A stretch of DNA of 64,000 nucleotides from Craspedostauros australis (taxonomy: Eukaryota; Bacillariophyta; Bacillariophyceae; Mastogloiales; Achnanthaceae): the NCBI GenBank assembly GCA_026770025.1, contig JAMXDE010000004.1, forward strand, positions 3,752,504-3,816,503, read 5' to 3'. How positions within the stretch are numbered: position 1 is the first letter of the stretch; each line of letters begins with the position of its first letter. Shown here one piece after another: positions 46,068 through 54,842 of this stretch. The position numbers and the translations under genes were made by a program. Below the pieces are notes generated by a model, which made no database searches, had not been told where the DNA came from, and saw only the letters and a list, made by a program, of their open reading frames with translations.

Positions 46068-47203
46068 GTTGAGATGATGTTTGATGGTAGATGATTGTTG
46101 AGCGGTTGTTAGTTGGATGATGCGTGGATGATGTGTGGACGATTGTTGGATGTTGTGTGATTGGTGATGATTGGATGATTGGTTGCCGAGGATGATTTTA
46201 TGGCATGATGCCTGCTTTATGAGATGAAATGGTCAAGATCCAGATTGTGTGTCCCAATTCCACCAGTGCAACGACGAGCAAGTGTACGAGTACGGATACG
46301 AGTATGTACGCGTAGTCGTATGATGCCGTGTGATGAACAGCATGCCAACGCCTCTTGTTGGTGGATTCGAGCGTGGATTTCGATACCTGGAGTAGGACTC
46401 GCACAACGTTGTTGTCTCCTTGCCTCTGTCTTTCATTGTCTTTCATTGTCTTTCTCTCTCCTTCTGTCGCTTTCTTTCTGTGTTGGTCTCCGTCCCTTGA
46501 TCACCATCCCTTGATCCCCATCCCACGATCGTGTCCTGCTTCGGTACGAGTACGATCTATGGAGTGTTGTGGAGGAGGATCACCAGCGTGGAGTCTCAAC
46601 ACCCATCATGTCCTGGTTTTGTTGGGTCATGTGGGGCACCAAGAAGTGGAGTTGGACGAGAACACTCTCCACGACACGATCTTTGTGGTTGTCGGAACAA
46701 AACGAGGGATCTTGTGTGATGAGAACGGAGTATCTTCGACTGGTGGGATCGTTGAAACAGAACAATGACCAGTGTCACCAATCGAAAGCATGAAGAAGGC
46801 GATCGATCAATCGATGTGACACACATCCAGTTCGAACTGTTCGGACAGTGTTCTCATTGGTTCATGTGGTCATGAGAGGAAGAGCCATGTGTTACGATTG
46901 ACTGGGTCTCGTGATGCATCCTCATCCATGTGAATGTGGTTGTGCTCTGATCCACACAAATAGAATACCAACTAGAGTACTCTCTGTATTTGGTAGAATA
47001 GTATATTATACAATAGAATAGAATACATAGTGATTCTTTGTAGTTTACGGCTTTGTGTTCATGAAGCAGCGTAGCCTTTGATATTCGTCTGATGCCAAGT
47101 GCATAGATCGTTCGTGGCAACGTGAATTGCCTTTCGGTCATTTGCGAAGCCACTGTGCCGAACGCTGCTGAGTCGAGTACCATTGTTCGGACCAGCTCAC
47201 ATT
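46068..47203. other. Spacer between ankyrin-BTB 4 and small gene 4
   Basis: Conserved unit spacer, including a 69-codon frame. Nothing else seen. Confidence 0.55.
46559..46768 (+). other. Conserved 69-codon ORF, doubtful, copy 4
   Basis: Same length and ends as the copy at 26522, with conservative changes only (for example GHVGHQEVELDENTLHDTIF). Confidence 0.2.
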
Positions 47204-48048
47204 TCACTTCTGCAACTGTGCCATGAGGGTCGCCATCTGATCCTGCAGGACTTGCAGCTGCGACGCAGCCGTCGCCTTGAGGCTGGGTCCGAGCTGCTGG
47301 ATGCCATCAGTATCATTGAGCCTGACAACCTGACCATCCCCGATGTTGATCTCGAAGTTGGCGCCCTCGTAGTTTGTTGGTGACGTTTGGTTGTTGTTGC
47401 CCTTGTGCTTCTTGGCGACAGTTGCAACCAGTGCACCGGCATCACGTAGTTCCACTGGGGATCCATTCTGTGAGCTGTTGTTGCAGCATCGGCCACAGCA
47501 ACAGCAGCAAGAATGTGTGTGCATGTGCAATGTGGTGCAAGGTGGTACAAGTAGGAGTATGTCACATTGAAAGAAATGGAAAGACAGAGCAACGGTGTGA
47601 ACCGAAGAGTTTCACCAGATATGTTGTGAGAGACGATGCATGACAGCAGAGTAAATGAACTGACGATGAATGAGAGCTGTCCATACCAAAGATCAAGGCC
47701 ACCGCATCATCATCAGCAACGCACTTGCAACATCTCGATTGCAATGATGGTTTCACGCTCAGCACATACAAACACAGCAAAGCATAGGGAAGACAGTACG
47801 TACTACAGCACTTCCCCGCGCCGCGCCGTGCGCAGGATGTTCCCTGGCGCAACGTTGCCATACCGACGCGTCGGTGCGGGCGTCGCAGCCACGGGCGGCA
47901 AGGGCTTGTTGTTGGCCGGCAACGGACGCTTGTGACCGGCCACCTGCACGCCGTCCTTCTGCAGCAGCAGCTGCAGCAAGTTGCACTCGTACTTGGCATT
48001 GAAATCCCGGATCTTCGTCCCTTTCACGGCCCTTGACAGCTTGAGCAT
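47204..48048 (-). CDS. 170-aa orphan protein, copy 4
   Basis: Exon 1 is 47807-48048 and exon 2 is 47204-47474, same splice signals and phase. It is nearly identical to copy 1; changes include PGNILR for PGSILR and VELRDAG for VEPRDVG. Confidence 0.65.
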
Positions 48049-48064
48049 GTTGGCGATGTGTGTG

Positions 48065-48302
48065 TGTCAATAGGACTGAGTGTGTGAATCGATGTTGTTT
48101 GCTACTACAATATATATTATTCTATTATCATATAACATGTAATGATATAATGTTGGAATGGATTGATGAGTTTGGGAGTTGCGGTCTGCCCACGTGACAG
48201 TGGCTCGCCCAGCTCTGTGGGAAGATGTGGGTGCGAGGTGTGCGCTACATTGGTGGTGGTCAAGCGAGTCACGGGCGGGACTAGAATCAACAACATCAAC
48301 AA
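48065..48302 (-). mobile_element. LTR-like segment, copy D
   Basis: As copies A and C, between small gene 4 and patatin 5. Its minus-strand translation contains SSPARDS and AHLAPTSS, matching STPARDSS and AHLAPTFS encoded in the LTR of the complete Copia element, so the resemblance extends to the protein level. Confidence 0.65.
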
Positions 48303-48463
48303 CGACTCCAACAACAACATCACCATCGATCGCAACAACCACACCAACAACGAATCTCACCTACGGTAAGGTTCTGGTGGTGCTCAACGTTGCGCGCAAG
48401 GCATCGAACAGGCTCCGACGCAACGTCCGGCACACTTCTCTTGTCACGGAACTTCGGCAGGTC

Positions 48464-50458
48464 ATGCCATCGGTGGTGGAGCAGGAGTCGCACGCATCCT
48501 TCAACTTCGTGGTCAATGACAACGACAATAATACCAACAACAGTGCCAGTCCAACATCATTCTCCCTCTTCCCATCAAGCGATATCGCATCGCGTCGATC
48601 GGCCACCACCACCAACAACAATGAGAGCAACGGCAACGGCAATGGCAACGACAACAACAACAACAATGAGAGCAACAACAATCAAAGCAACGGCAACAAC
48701 AACAGGAAGAAAGGTAGAGGTAGAGGCAGAAAGCGCCCAGTCGCCAACGCTGCCGAACTGCAACAAGCCGTTCTGGACGACGGAGTCGCCTTCAAGGATG
48801 TGCAACTCGAGATCGACCTGGCCGAGAAGGACGTCCAAGACATGCTATCGCACGACGTCCTGCAAATCCTTGCCCAACGATTCCACGATCCTTCCTCCAA
48901 ACCGGGCGCCCGCAACGACGATGCCAGTGTCGCACTCGCCATCGAAGGCGGCGGCATGCGTGGCTGCGTCTCGGCTGGCATGGCAGCCGCGATAGCCTCT
49001 CTCGGTCTCTCGGATGCCTTCGATTCCATCTACGGCAGCTCGGCCGGTTCCGTCATCGGGGCCTACATGGTCTCCAGACAAATGTGCGTCGATGTCTACG
49101 TCGACATCCTGCCCGCCGCCCAAACATCCTTCGTGTGCAAGAAGAGACTGTTGAAGTCGCTCGCCAAATCGGCCATGCAGCTCTTCTGGTCCAACAAGGT
49201 CCTTTCCAAGCTGCCAGGTGTGGGAAGATCGCAACAAGCGTTCGGTGTTGGCGACAATGCCATCATCGATAACCCGTACTTTCAGAATCCTGGCATGAAC
49301 ATCTCCTTCGTTCTTGACGGTGTCATGGGCCAGCAGCATGGCATCCGACCGTTGGACATCGACAGCTTCGAGCAGAACGACGTCGTCCAGAAGCTGCGTA
49401 TCGCCTCATCCTGCGTCGGCCGCGACGGACTCCTCTATTCGAAATGCCTCCGCACCGAGCACTTCTTTGCCGCATCGTCCGACTCGCTCATCGACAAACA
49501 AGATCGCATGTTCGCGTGCCTGCAGGCCAGCATGACCGTTCCTGGCGCCACAGGCCCGCCCGTCATGATCCACGACTGTCCGCACTTTGATGCATTCTGC
49601 ACGGAACCCCTGCCGTATCGATCAGCCGTCGCGGAAGGTGCCACGCACGTTCTCGTGCTGTGCAGCCGTCCCGAAGGGTGGGAACCCAAGACCAAGCCGG
49701 GCGTCTACGAAAAGGGCATCGCGCCGCTCTACTTCCATTCCAACAACCTCCCGCAGGTTGCCAGGTTCTTTGAACGTGGCGGGCAGCAGTACATCTACGC
49801 CGAAGACATCCTGACGTTGGAGGAGGGCAAGCTCGCCGTGACGCGAGGCGGCGAACCCATCGCCGTGCCGCCGGCGGATATCCTGTACGGCGTGGATTCC
49901 GAACAAGAGGAGCGGCTCAACACAGCATCGAAGAAGGATCGCTCGACATGGAACAAAGCGCACTTGCTGCCGCTCAAGGTATCCAGCAGCGTGCCGGAGC
50001 TGCCCACCTTGGAACAGGATCAGGTCGAGGTCATCAAGGCCGTTCGGGCGGGGTACGCCGCCGCGTTCGATCTGCTCGTGCCGGCCTTGGGCATCGAAGA
50101 TCGTGTGGGTCAGCTCACGGGCGACGAGGCCGCGAGACTCATGTTCCCCGACGCGGCTGAAGACGCCTGTCCCAAGACCGCGCTCGACACCAAGGTCAGC
50201 GTGCAAGGATACCCCATCTTGGAACGGGAGCAGGTTCTGCTTGGTTCAACCGGCGGTGCGACAGCATTCCGGAATCCAGCGCGGGGCGGCGCCTTCAGTA
50301 CGGATACACCCACAACAACATCCCCGACGAGCAGCGAGGAAGATCTGCCCTGCGCTGCGACCTACCTGCTCGAATCTCTGCCAGGATTCCAAGATGGCAA
50401 GTTTGAGCATCTCGCGAAAGGCTTGCACACTTCGAAGGTGTCCAGCACATCTCTGTGA
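48464..50458 (+). CDS. Patatin-like phospholipase, copy 5
   Basis: 664 aa from the internal ATG at 48464. Its Asn/Ser linker is the longest (several NNNES/NNNQS blocks before NRKKGRGRGRKRP). Catalytic motifs EGGGMRGC, GSSAG and FDAFCTEPLPY intact. C-terminal half close to copy 4. No ATG in the open upstream frame, no signal peptide. Confidence 0.8.
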   Translation: MPSVVEQESHASFNFVVNDNDNNTNNSASPTSFSLFPSSDIASRRSATTTNNNESNGNGNGNDNNNNNESNNNQSNGNNNRKKGRGRGRKRPVANAAELQQAVLDDGVAFKDVQLEIDLAEKDVQDMLSHDVLQILAQRFHDPSSKPGARNDDASVALAIEGGGMRGCVSAGMAAAIASLGLSDAFDSIYGSSAGSVIGAYMVSRQMCVDVYVDILPAAQTSFVCKKRLLKSLAKSAMQLFWSNKVLSKLPGVGRSQQAFGVGDNAIIDNPYFQNPGMNISFVLDGVMGQQHGIRPLDIDSFEQNDVVQKLRIASSCVGRDGLLYSKCLRTEHFFAASSDSLIDKQDRMFACLQASMTVPGATGPPVMIHDCPHFDAFCTEPLPYRSAVAEGATHVLVLCSRPEGWEPKTKPGVYEKGIAPLYFHSNNLPQVARFFERGGQQYIYAEDILTLEEGKLAVTRGGEPIAVPPADILYGVDSEQEERLNTASKKDRSTWNKAHLLPLKVSSSVPELPTLEQDQVEVIKAVRAGYAAAFDLLVPALGIEDRVGQLTGDEAARLMFPDAAEDACPKTALDTKVSVQGYPILEREQVLLGSTGGATAFRNPARGGAFSTDTPTTTSPTSSEEDLPCAATYLLESLPGFQDGKFEHLAKGLHTSKVSSTSL

Positions 50459-50790
50459 GCGCATACCATTGCACAGGGGTGTGGTGCTTGTCTGTGGAGA
50501 GTCATCCGAGACAACATGGCGCGTCCCTGCATTCAGCTCAACACGGCGAGCTTGGGATGGGTGCAAACATGAGTGCAAACATGAGAGCATGAGAGCATGT
50601 GGACAGATCTGCACCAGTCTCGGAATGCAACATTGTACATCACAGAGTACAGAACACAATTGAAGTAGAGTACATAAACAGTTTTAGATTTTGAAGAAAC
50701 CGCTCATGTCCTGTACGACTACTGAATATTCATCATCTACTCTCCTCAACTTCATGACGAGTTCGCTCCTCAGTCTTCTGTGGTGGTGCT

Positions 50791-52818
50791 TCACTTGTCC
50801 TCCTCCTCAGCAGCGCTGTTGCTCTCAGTTTCAAAGGATGATTTGATGGAACGCACGAAACCCACCAATGTTGCACGATCCATGTATGAATCCACTTGCG
50901 CACTACCCTCATCTTCATCCACAACCTTGTACAGCTCCATCATAGACATGTGACTGTACTCGTCATCAACACCATCGCTGACTGTTCCTCCACTGCAAAG
51001 GACTTGAATGCCTCCCATCAGTTGAGGCTGTTGAGTGATCTTGTTGAAATCTGGATGAGCAAGACAAGCCTTTGTATTTTGAGATACCACTCTCATTGCC
51101 ACATCTTCCAACACTGAACAGCTGTGTTGATGGGCGAATATCAGCGTATCAATCATGGTGTCCTTTGTGAGGTGCTTGTGGGCCAACTCCGCTTCAAGAA
51201 CAAGCTTGAGTCGCCAGAAGCCGAACTCGTTGGCCACAAGGATCAGCTGCTGCAGATCGTGTTGTCCATTGAGGATGGGAGTTGGCTGGTCATCGCCACC
51301 GGCATGATCGCTCTCATCGAAGGATATCTCCCCCTTGTAGATGCATTCGATGACATGGCGGACATATTTGGGTTGGAGGTCAGGAAGAGCCACGGTGGTT
51401 TGGATGGAGTCAGTGATCGGATCAGGGACAGGGACAGCGACAGGGTCAGCGACAGGATCAGCGATAGAATCGTCCCATGACGATGACAGCGAGGATGACG
51501 ATGACGGTGGGGATGATGGCTTGGTCAAAGATAGATGGTGGATTCCAGAGTCGATCAATGTTTGAATCGATGGGACGGTGACCACGAGGACTCCGCTGTT
51601 TGCCTTGATCGGTTGTTGTCGGTCGCCTTGTCCACACAGGAAAACGATGTCTGCGTTCGCCTCGGTACGAACAGCGCTGCAACGATCTTGGCCGATGCTG
51701 ATGTTGGTCGTTGTGTTGATGTTCGACTTGTTGTGCTTGGGTGTTGCTGTGGCAGTGCTTGTGATGCTTCGTTTGTGAAGCTGTAGTTGTGAGCTCAGGT
51801 GACTGAGACGCTCCATGATCGATCTCATCATGTTGATCTGATGTGTTGGATCGATCACATCGAGGGGTGTTCTGTTGTTGTTGTTCTTGATGTCGATATC
51901 GATGTTAGCGTTGGCTGATTCAATGAGGCACTTGACGCAGTCAGAATGACCTTCGGAGCATGCGAGATGAAGGGGAGTGTCACCATCGTTGTTGTTGCAG
52001 TTGACGTTGACCTCACACGATTCAATGAGATACTTGACACACTCGAGATGACCATTGTGGCATGCATCATGAAGAGGAGTGGAACCATAGTTGTTTTTGA
52101 AGTTGGCGTCGACCTTCGCAGAGTCGACGAGGTACTTGGCACACTCGAGATGGCCATATTCGCATGCATGATGAAGAGGAGTGTCACCATAGTTGTTTTT
52201 GTAGTTGGCGTCGACCTTCGCAGAGTCGACGAGGTACTTGACACATTCGAGACGGCCATTATCGCATGCCAGATGAAGAGCAGTGGAACCATGCTCGTTT
52301 TCGCAGTTGGCATCGGCCTTCGCAGAGTCGACGAGGTACTTGGCACACTCGAGATGACCATATTCGCATGCCAGATGAAGAGGAGTGTCATCATCGTCGT
52401 CTTCGCAGTTGACATCGGCCTTCGCAGAGTCAACGAGGTACTTGGCACACTCCAGATGACCATTTTGGCATGCATCATGAAGAGGAGTGCCGCCATTGTT
52501 GTCTTTGCAGTTGATGTCGGCCTTCGCAGAGTCGATGAGGTACTTGACACACTCGAGATGACCTTCGGAGCATGCCAGATGAAGAGGAGTATTATCATCT
52601 TCGTCTTCGCAGTTGGCATCGGCCTTCGCAGATTCGATGAGGTACTTGACACACTCCAGATGACCATTTTGGCATGCCAGATGAAGAGGAGTGTCACCAT
52701 CGTCGTCTGCAACCTTGTTGACATCAACGCTTTCCTTCTGCTTCTTCCATTCTTTCAACACAGACACATCACCTGCCTTGGCAGCATCAAGGAGTTGTTG
52801 GTTCGAAACATCCAGCAT
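50791..52818 (-). CDS. Ankyrin-repeat BTB protein, copy 5 (8 full repeats)
   Basis: 675 aa with eight TPLH-type repeats (one TALH) plus the degenerate last one. The BTB part matches copy 1 (AGGDDQPTP, AHKHLTKD, QNTKACL) although the neighbouring patatin matches copy 4, a sign of gene conversion or unequal exchange. Acidic tail present (FETESNSAAEEEDK). Confidence 0.9.
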   Translation of the reverse strand: MLDVSNQQLLDAAKAGDVSVLKEWKKQKESVDVNKVADDDGDTPLHLACQNGHLECVKYLIESAKADANCEDEDDNTPLHLACSEGHLECVKYLIDSAKADINCKDNNGGTPLHDACQNGHLECAKYLVDSAKADVNCEDDDDDTPLHLACEYGHLECAKYLVDSAKADANCENEHGSTALHLACDNGRLECVKYLVDSAKVDANYKNNYGDTPLHHACEYGHLECAKYLVDSAKVDANFKNNYGSTPLHDACHNGHLECVKYLIESCEVNVNCNNNDGDTPLHLACSEGHSDCVKCLIESANANIDIDIKNNNNRTPLDVIDPTHQINMMRSIMERLSHLSSQLQLHKRSITSTATATPKHNKSNINTTTNISIGQDRCSAVRTEANADIVFLCGQGDRQQPIKANSGVLVVTVPSIQTLIDSGIHHLSLTKPSSPPSSSSSLSSSWDDSIADPVADPVAVPVPDPITDSIQTTVALPDLQPKYVRHVIECIYKGEISFDESDHAGGDDQPTPILNGQHDLQQLILVANEFGFWRLKLVLEAELAHKHLTKDTMIDTLIFAHQHSCSVLEDVAMRVVSQNTKACLAHPDFNKITQQPQLMGGIQVLCSGGTVSDGVDDEYSHMSMMELYKVVDEDEGSAQVDSYMDRATLVGFVRSIKSSFETESNSAAEEEDK

Positions 52819-53955
52819 GTTGAGATGATGGTGGATGCTGGTGGATGATGGTAGATGATTGTTGAGCGTTTGTTAGTTGGATGATGCGTGAACGATGAGT
52901 GGACGATGCGTGGACGATTGTTGGATGATTGGTTGCCGAGGATGATTTTATGGCATGATGCCTGCTTTATGAGATGAAATGGTCAAGATCCAGATTGTGT
53001 GTCCCAATTCCACCAGTGCAACGACGAGCACGTCTACGAGCACGAATACGAGTATGTACGCGTAGTTGTATGACTATGATGCCGTGTGATGAGCAGCATG
53101 CCGACGCCTCTTGTTGGTGGATTCGAGCGTGGATTTCGATACCTGGAGTAGGACTCGCACAGCATTGTTGTCTCATTGCCTCTGTCTTTCATTGTCTTTC
53201 ATTGTGTTTCTCTCTCCTTCTGTCGCTTTCTTTCTGTGTTGGTCTCCATCCCTTGATCGCCATCCCTTGATCCCCATCCCACGATCGTGTCCTGCTTCGA
53301 CACGGGTACGATCTATGGAGTGTTGTGGAGGAGGATCACCAGCGTGGAGTCTCAGCACCCATCATGTCCTGGTTTTGTTGGGTCATGTGGGGCACCAGGA
53401 AGTGGAGTTGGACAAGAACACTCTCCGTGAGACGATCTTTGTGGGTTGTGGGAACAACCCAGAGATCGTGTGTGATGAGAACGGAGTATCTTCGACTCGT
53501 GGGATCGTTGAAACAGAACAATGACCATGGTCACCAATCGAAAGCATGAAGAAGGCGATCGATCAATCGTTGTGACACACATCGAGTTCGAACTGTTCGG
53601 ACAGTGTTCTCATTGGTTCATGTGGTCATGAGAGGACGAGCCATGTGTTGCGATTGACTGGGTCTCGTGATGCATCCTCATCCATGTGAATGTGGTTGTG
53701 CTCCGATCCACGCAAGTAGAATACCAACTGGAGTGCTCTGTATTTGGTATTGTATTATATTATACAATAGAATAGAATACATAGTGATTCTTTGTAGTTT
53801 ACGGCTTTGTGTTCATGAAGCAGCGTAGCCTTTGATATGAGTGTGATGGCAAGTGCATAGATCGTTCGTGGCGACGTGTGTTGATTTCTGTCATTGCGAA
53901 GCCACTGTGCCGAACGCTGCTGAGTCGAGTGTCATTGTTCGGACCAGCTCACATT
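52819..53955. other. Spacer between ankyrin-BTB 5 and small-gene remnant
   Basis: Conserved unit spacer with a 69-codon frame. Nothing else seen. Confidence 0.55.
53315..53524 (+). other. Conserved 69-codon ORF, doubtful, copy 5
   Basis: Same length and ETEQ ending as copy 4, but its middle (FVGCGNNPEIVC) comes from two compensating indels. Confidence 0.18.
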
Positions 53956-54251
53956 TCACTTCTGCAGCTGTGCCATGAGGGTCGCCATCTGATCCTGCAG
54001 GACTTGCAGCTGCGAGGCAGCCGTCGCCTTGAGGCTGGGTCCGAGCTGCTGGATGCCATCAGTATCATTGAGCCTGATGACCTGACCATCCCCGATGTTG
54101 ATCTCGAAGTTGGCGCCCTCGTAGTTTGTTGGTGACGTTTGGTTGTTGTTGCCCTTGTGCTTCTTGGTGACAGTTGCAGTAAGTTGCACTCGTACTTGGC
54201 ATTGAAATCCCGGATCTTCATGCCTTCGACCGCCATCGACAGCTTGAGCAT
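53956..54251 (-). pseudogene. 170-aa orphan protein, copy 5, internal deletion
   Basis: Exon 1 starts normally (MLKLSMAVEGMKIRDFNAKYECN) but after about 26 codons is joined directly to exon 2 sequence before VTKKHKGNNN. The rest of exon 1, the intron and the start of exon 2 are gone. The junction lies in similar CTGCAACTGTC/CTGCAGCTG sequence, and the two parts are in different frames, so no normal product is possible. Confidence 0.85.
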
Positions 54252-54265
54252 GTTGGCGATGTGTG

Positions 54266-54499
54266 TGTCAATAGGACTGAGTGTGTGAATCGATGTTGTT
54301 TGCAAATACAATACATATTATTCCATTATAGATATAATAGAATATGTCATGATAGAATGTTAGAATGGATTGATGAGTTTGGGAGTTGCGGTCTGCCCAC
54401 GTGACAGTGGCTCACCCAGCTCTGTGGGAAGATGTGGGTGTGAGGTGTGCGCTACATTGGTGGTGGTCAAGCGAGTCACGGACGGGACTAGAATCAACA
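54266..54499 (-). mobile_element. LTR-like segment, copy E
   Basis: As copies A, C and D, upstream of the interrupted patatin 6. The intact Copia element lies 155 bp further on in the same sense. Confidence 0.65.
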
Positions 54500-54649
54500 A
54501 CAACATCACCGTCAATCACAACAACCACAACAACAACGAATCTCACCTACGGCAAGGTTCTGGCAGTCCCCAACATTGCGCGCAAGACATCGAACAGGCT
54601 CCGACGCAGCGTCCGGCACACTTCTCTTGTCACGGAACTTCGGCAGGTC

Positions 54650-54654
54650 ATGCC
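54650..54654 (+). repeat. Target-site duplication ATGCC, left
   Basis: 5 bp directly before the left LTR, matching 59932-59936 after the right LTR. Confidence 0.92.
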
Positions 54655-54842
54655 TGTCAATAGGACGGAGTGTGTGAATCAATGTTGTTCGCTAATATTT
54701 ATGAGAGATAGCATTGATGTATTGAGGAGTTGCGGTCTGAACCTCTGCTAGTGTCTTGCTCTGCTCTAGGGAAAAAGTGGGCGCGAGGTGCGCGGTTTGC
54801 GTACGCCGGGTAGACGAGTCACGAGCGGGAGTAGAATCAATA
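54655..54842 (-). repeat. Copia 3' LTR
   Basis: 188 bp, identical to the other LTR as far as I can compare by eye. The last ~50 codons of pol lie inside it. Confidence 0.95.

Noticed and set aside
45096-46094. 332-codon plus-strand frame with repeats of MKRSVTIVVFAVG
   Set aside because: Antisense shadow of the ankyrin repeats; a 102-bp repeat divisible by three keeps such frames open. The sense strand carries the TPLH signature.
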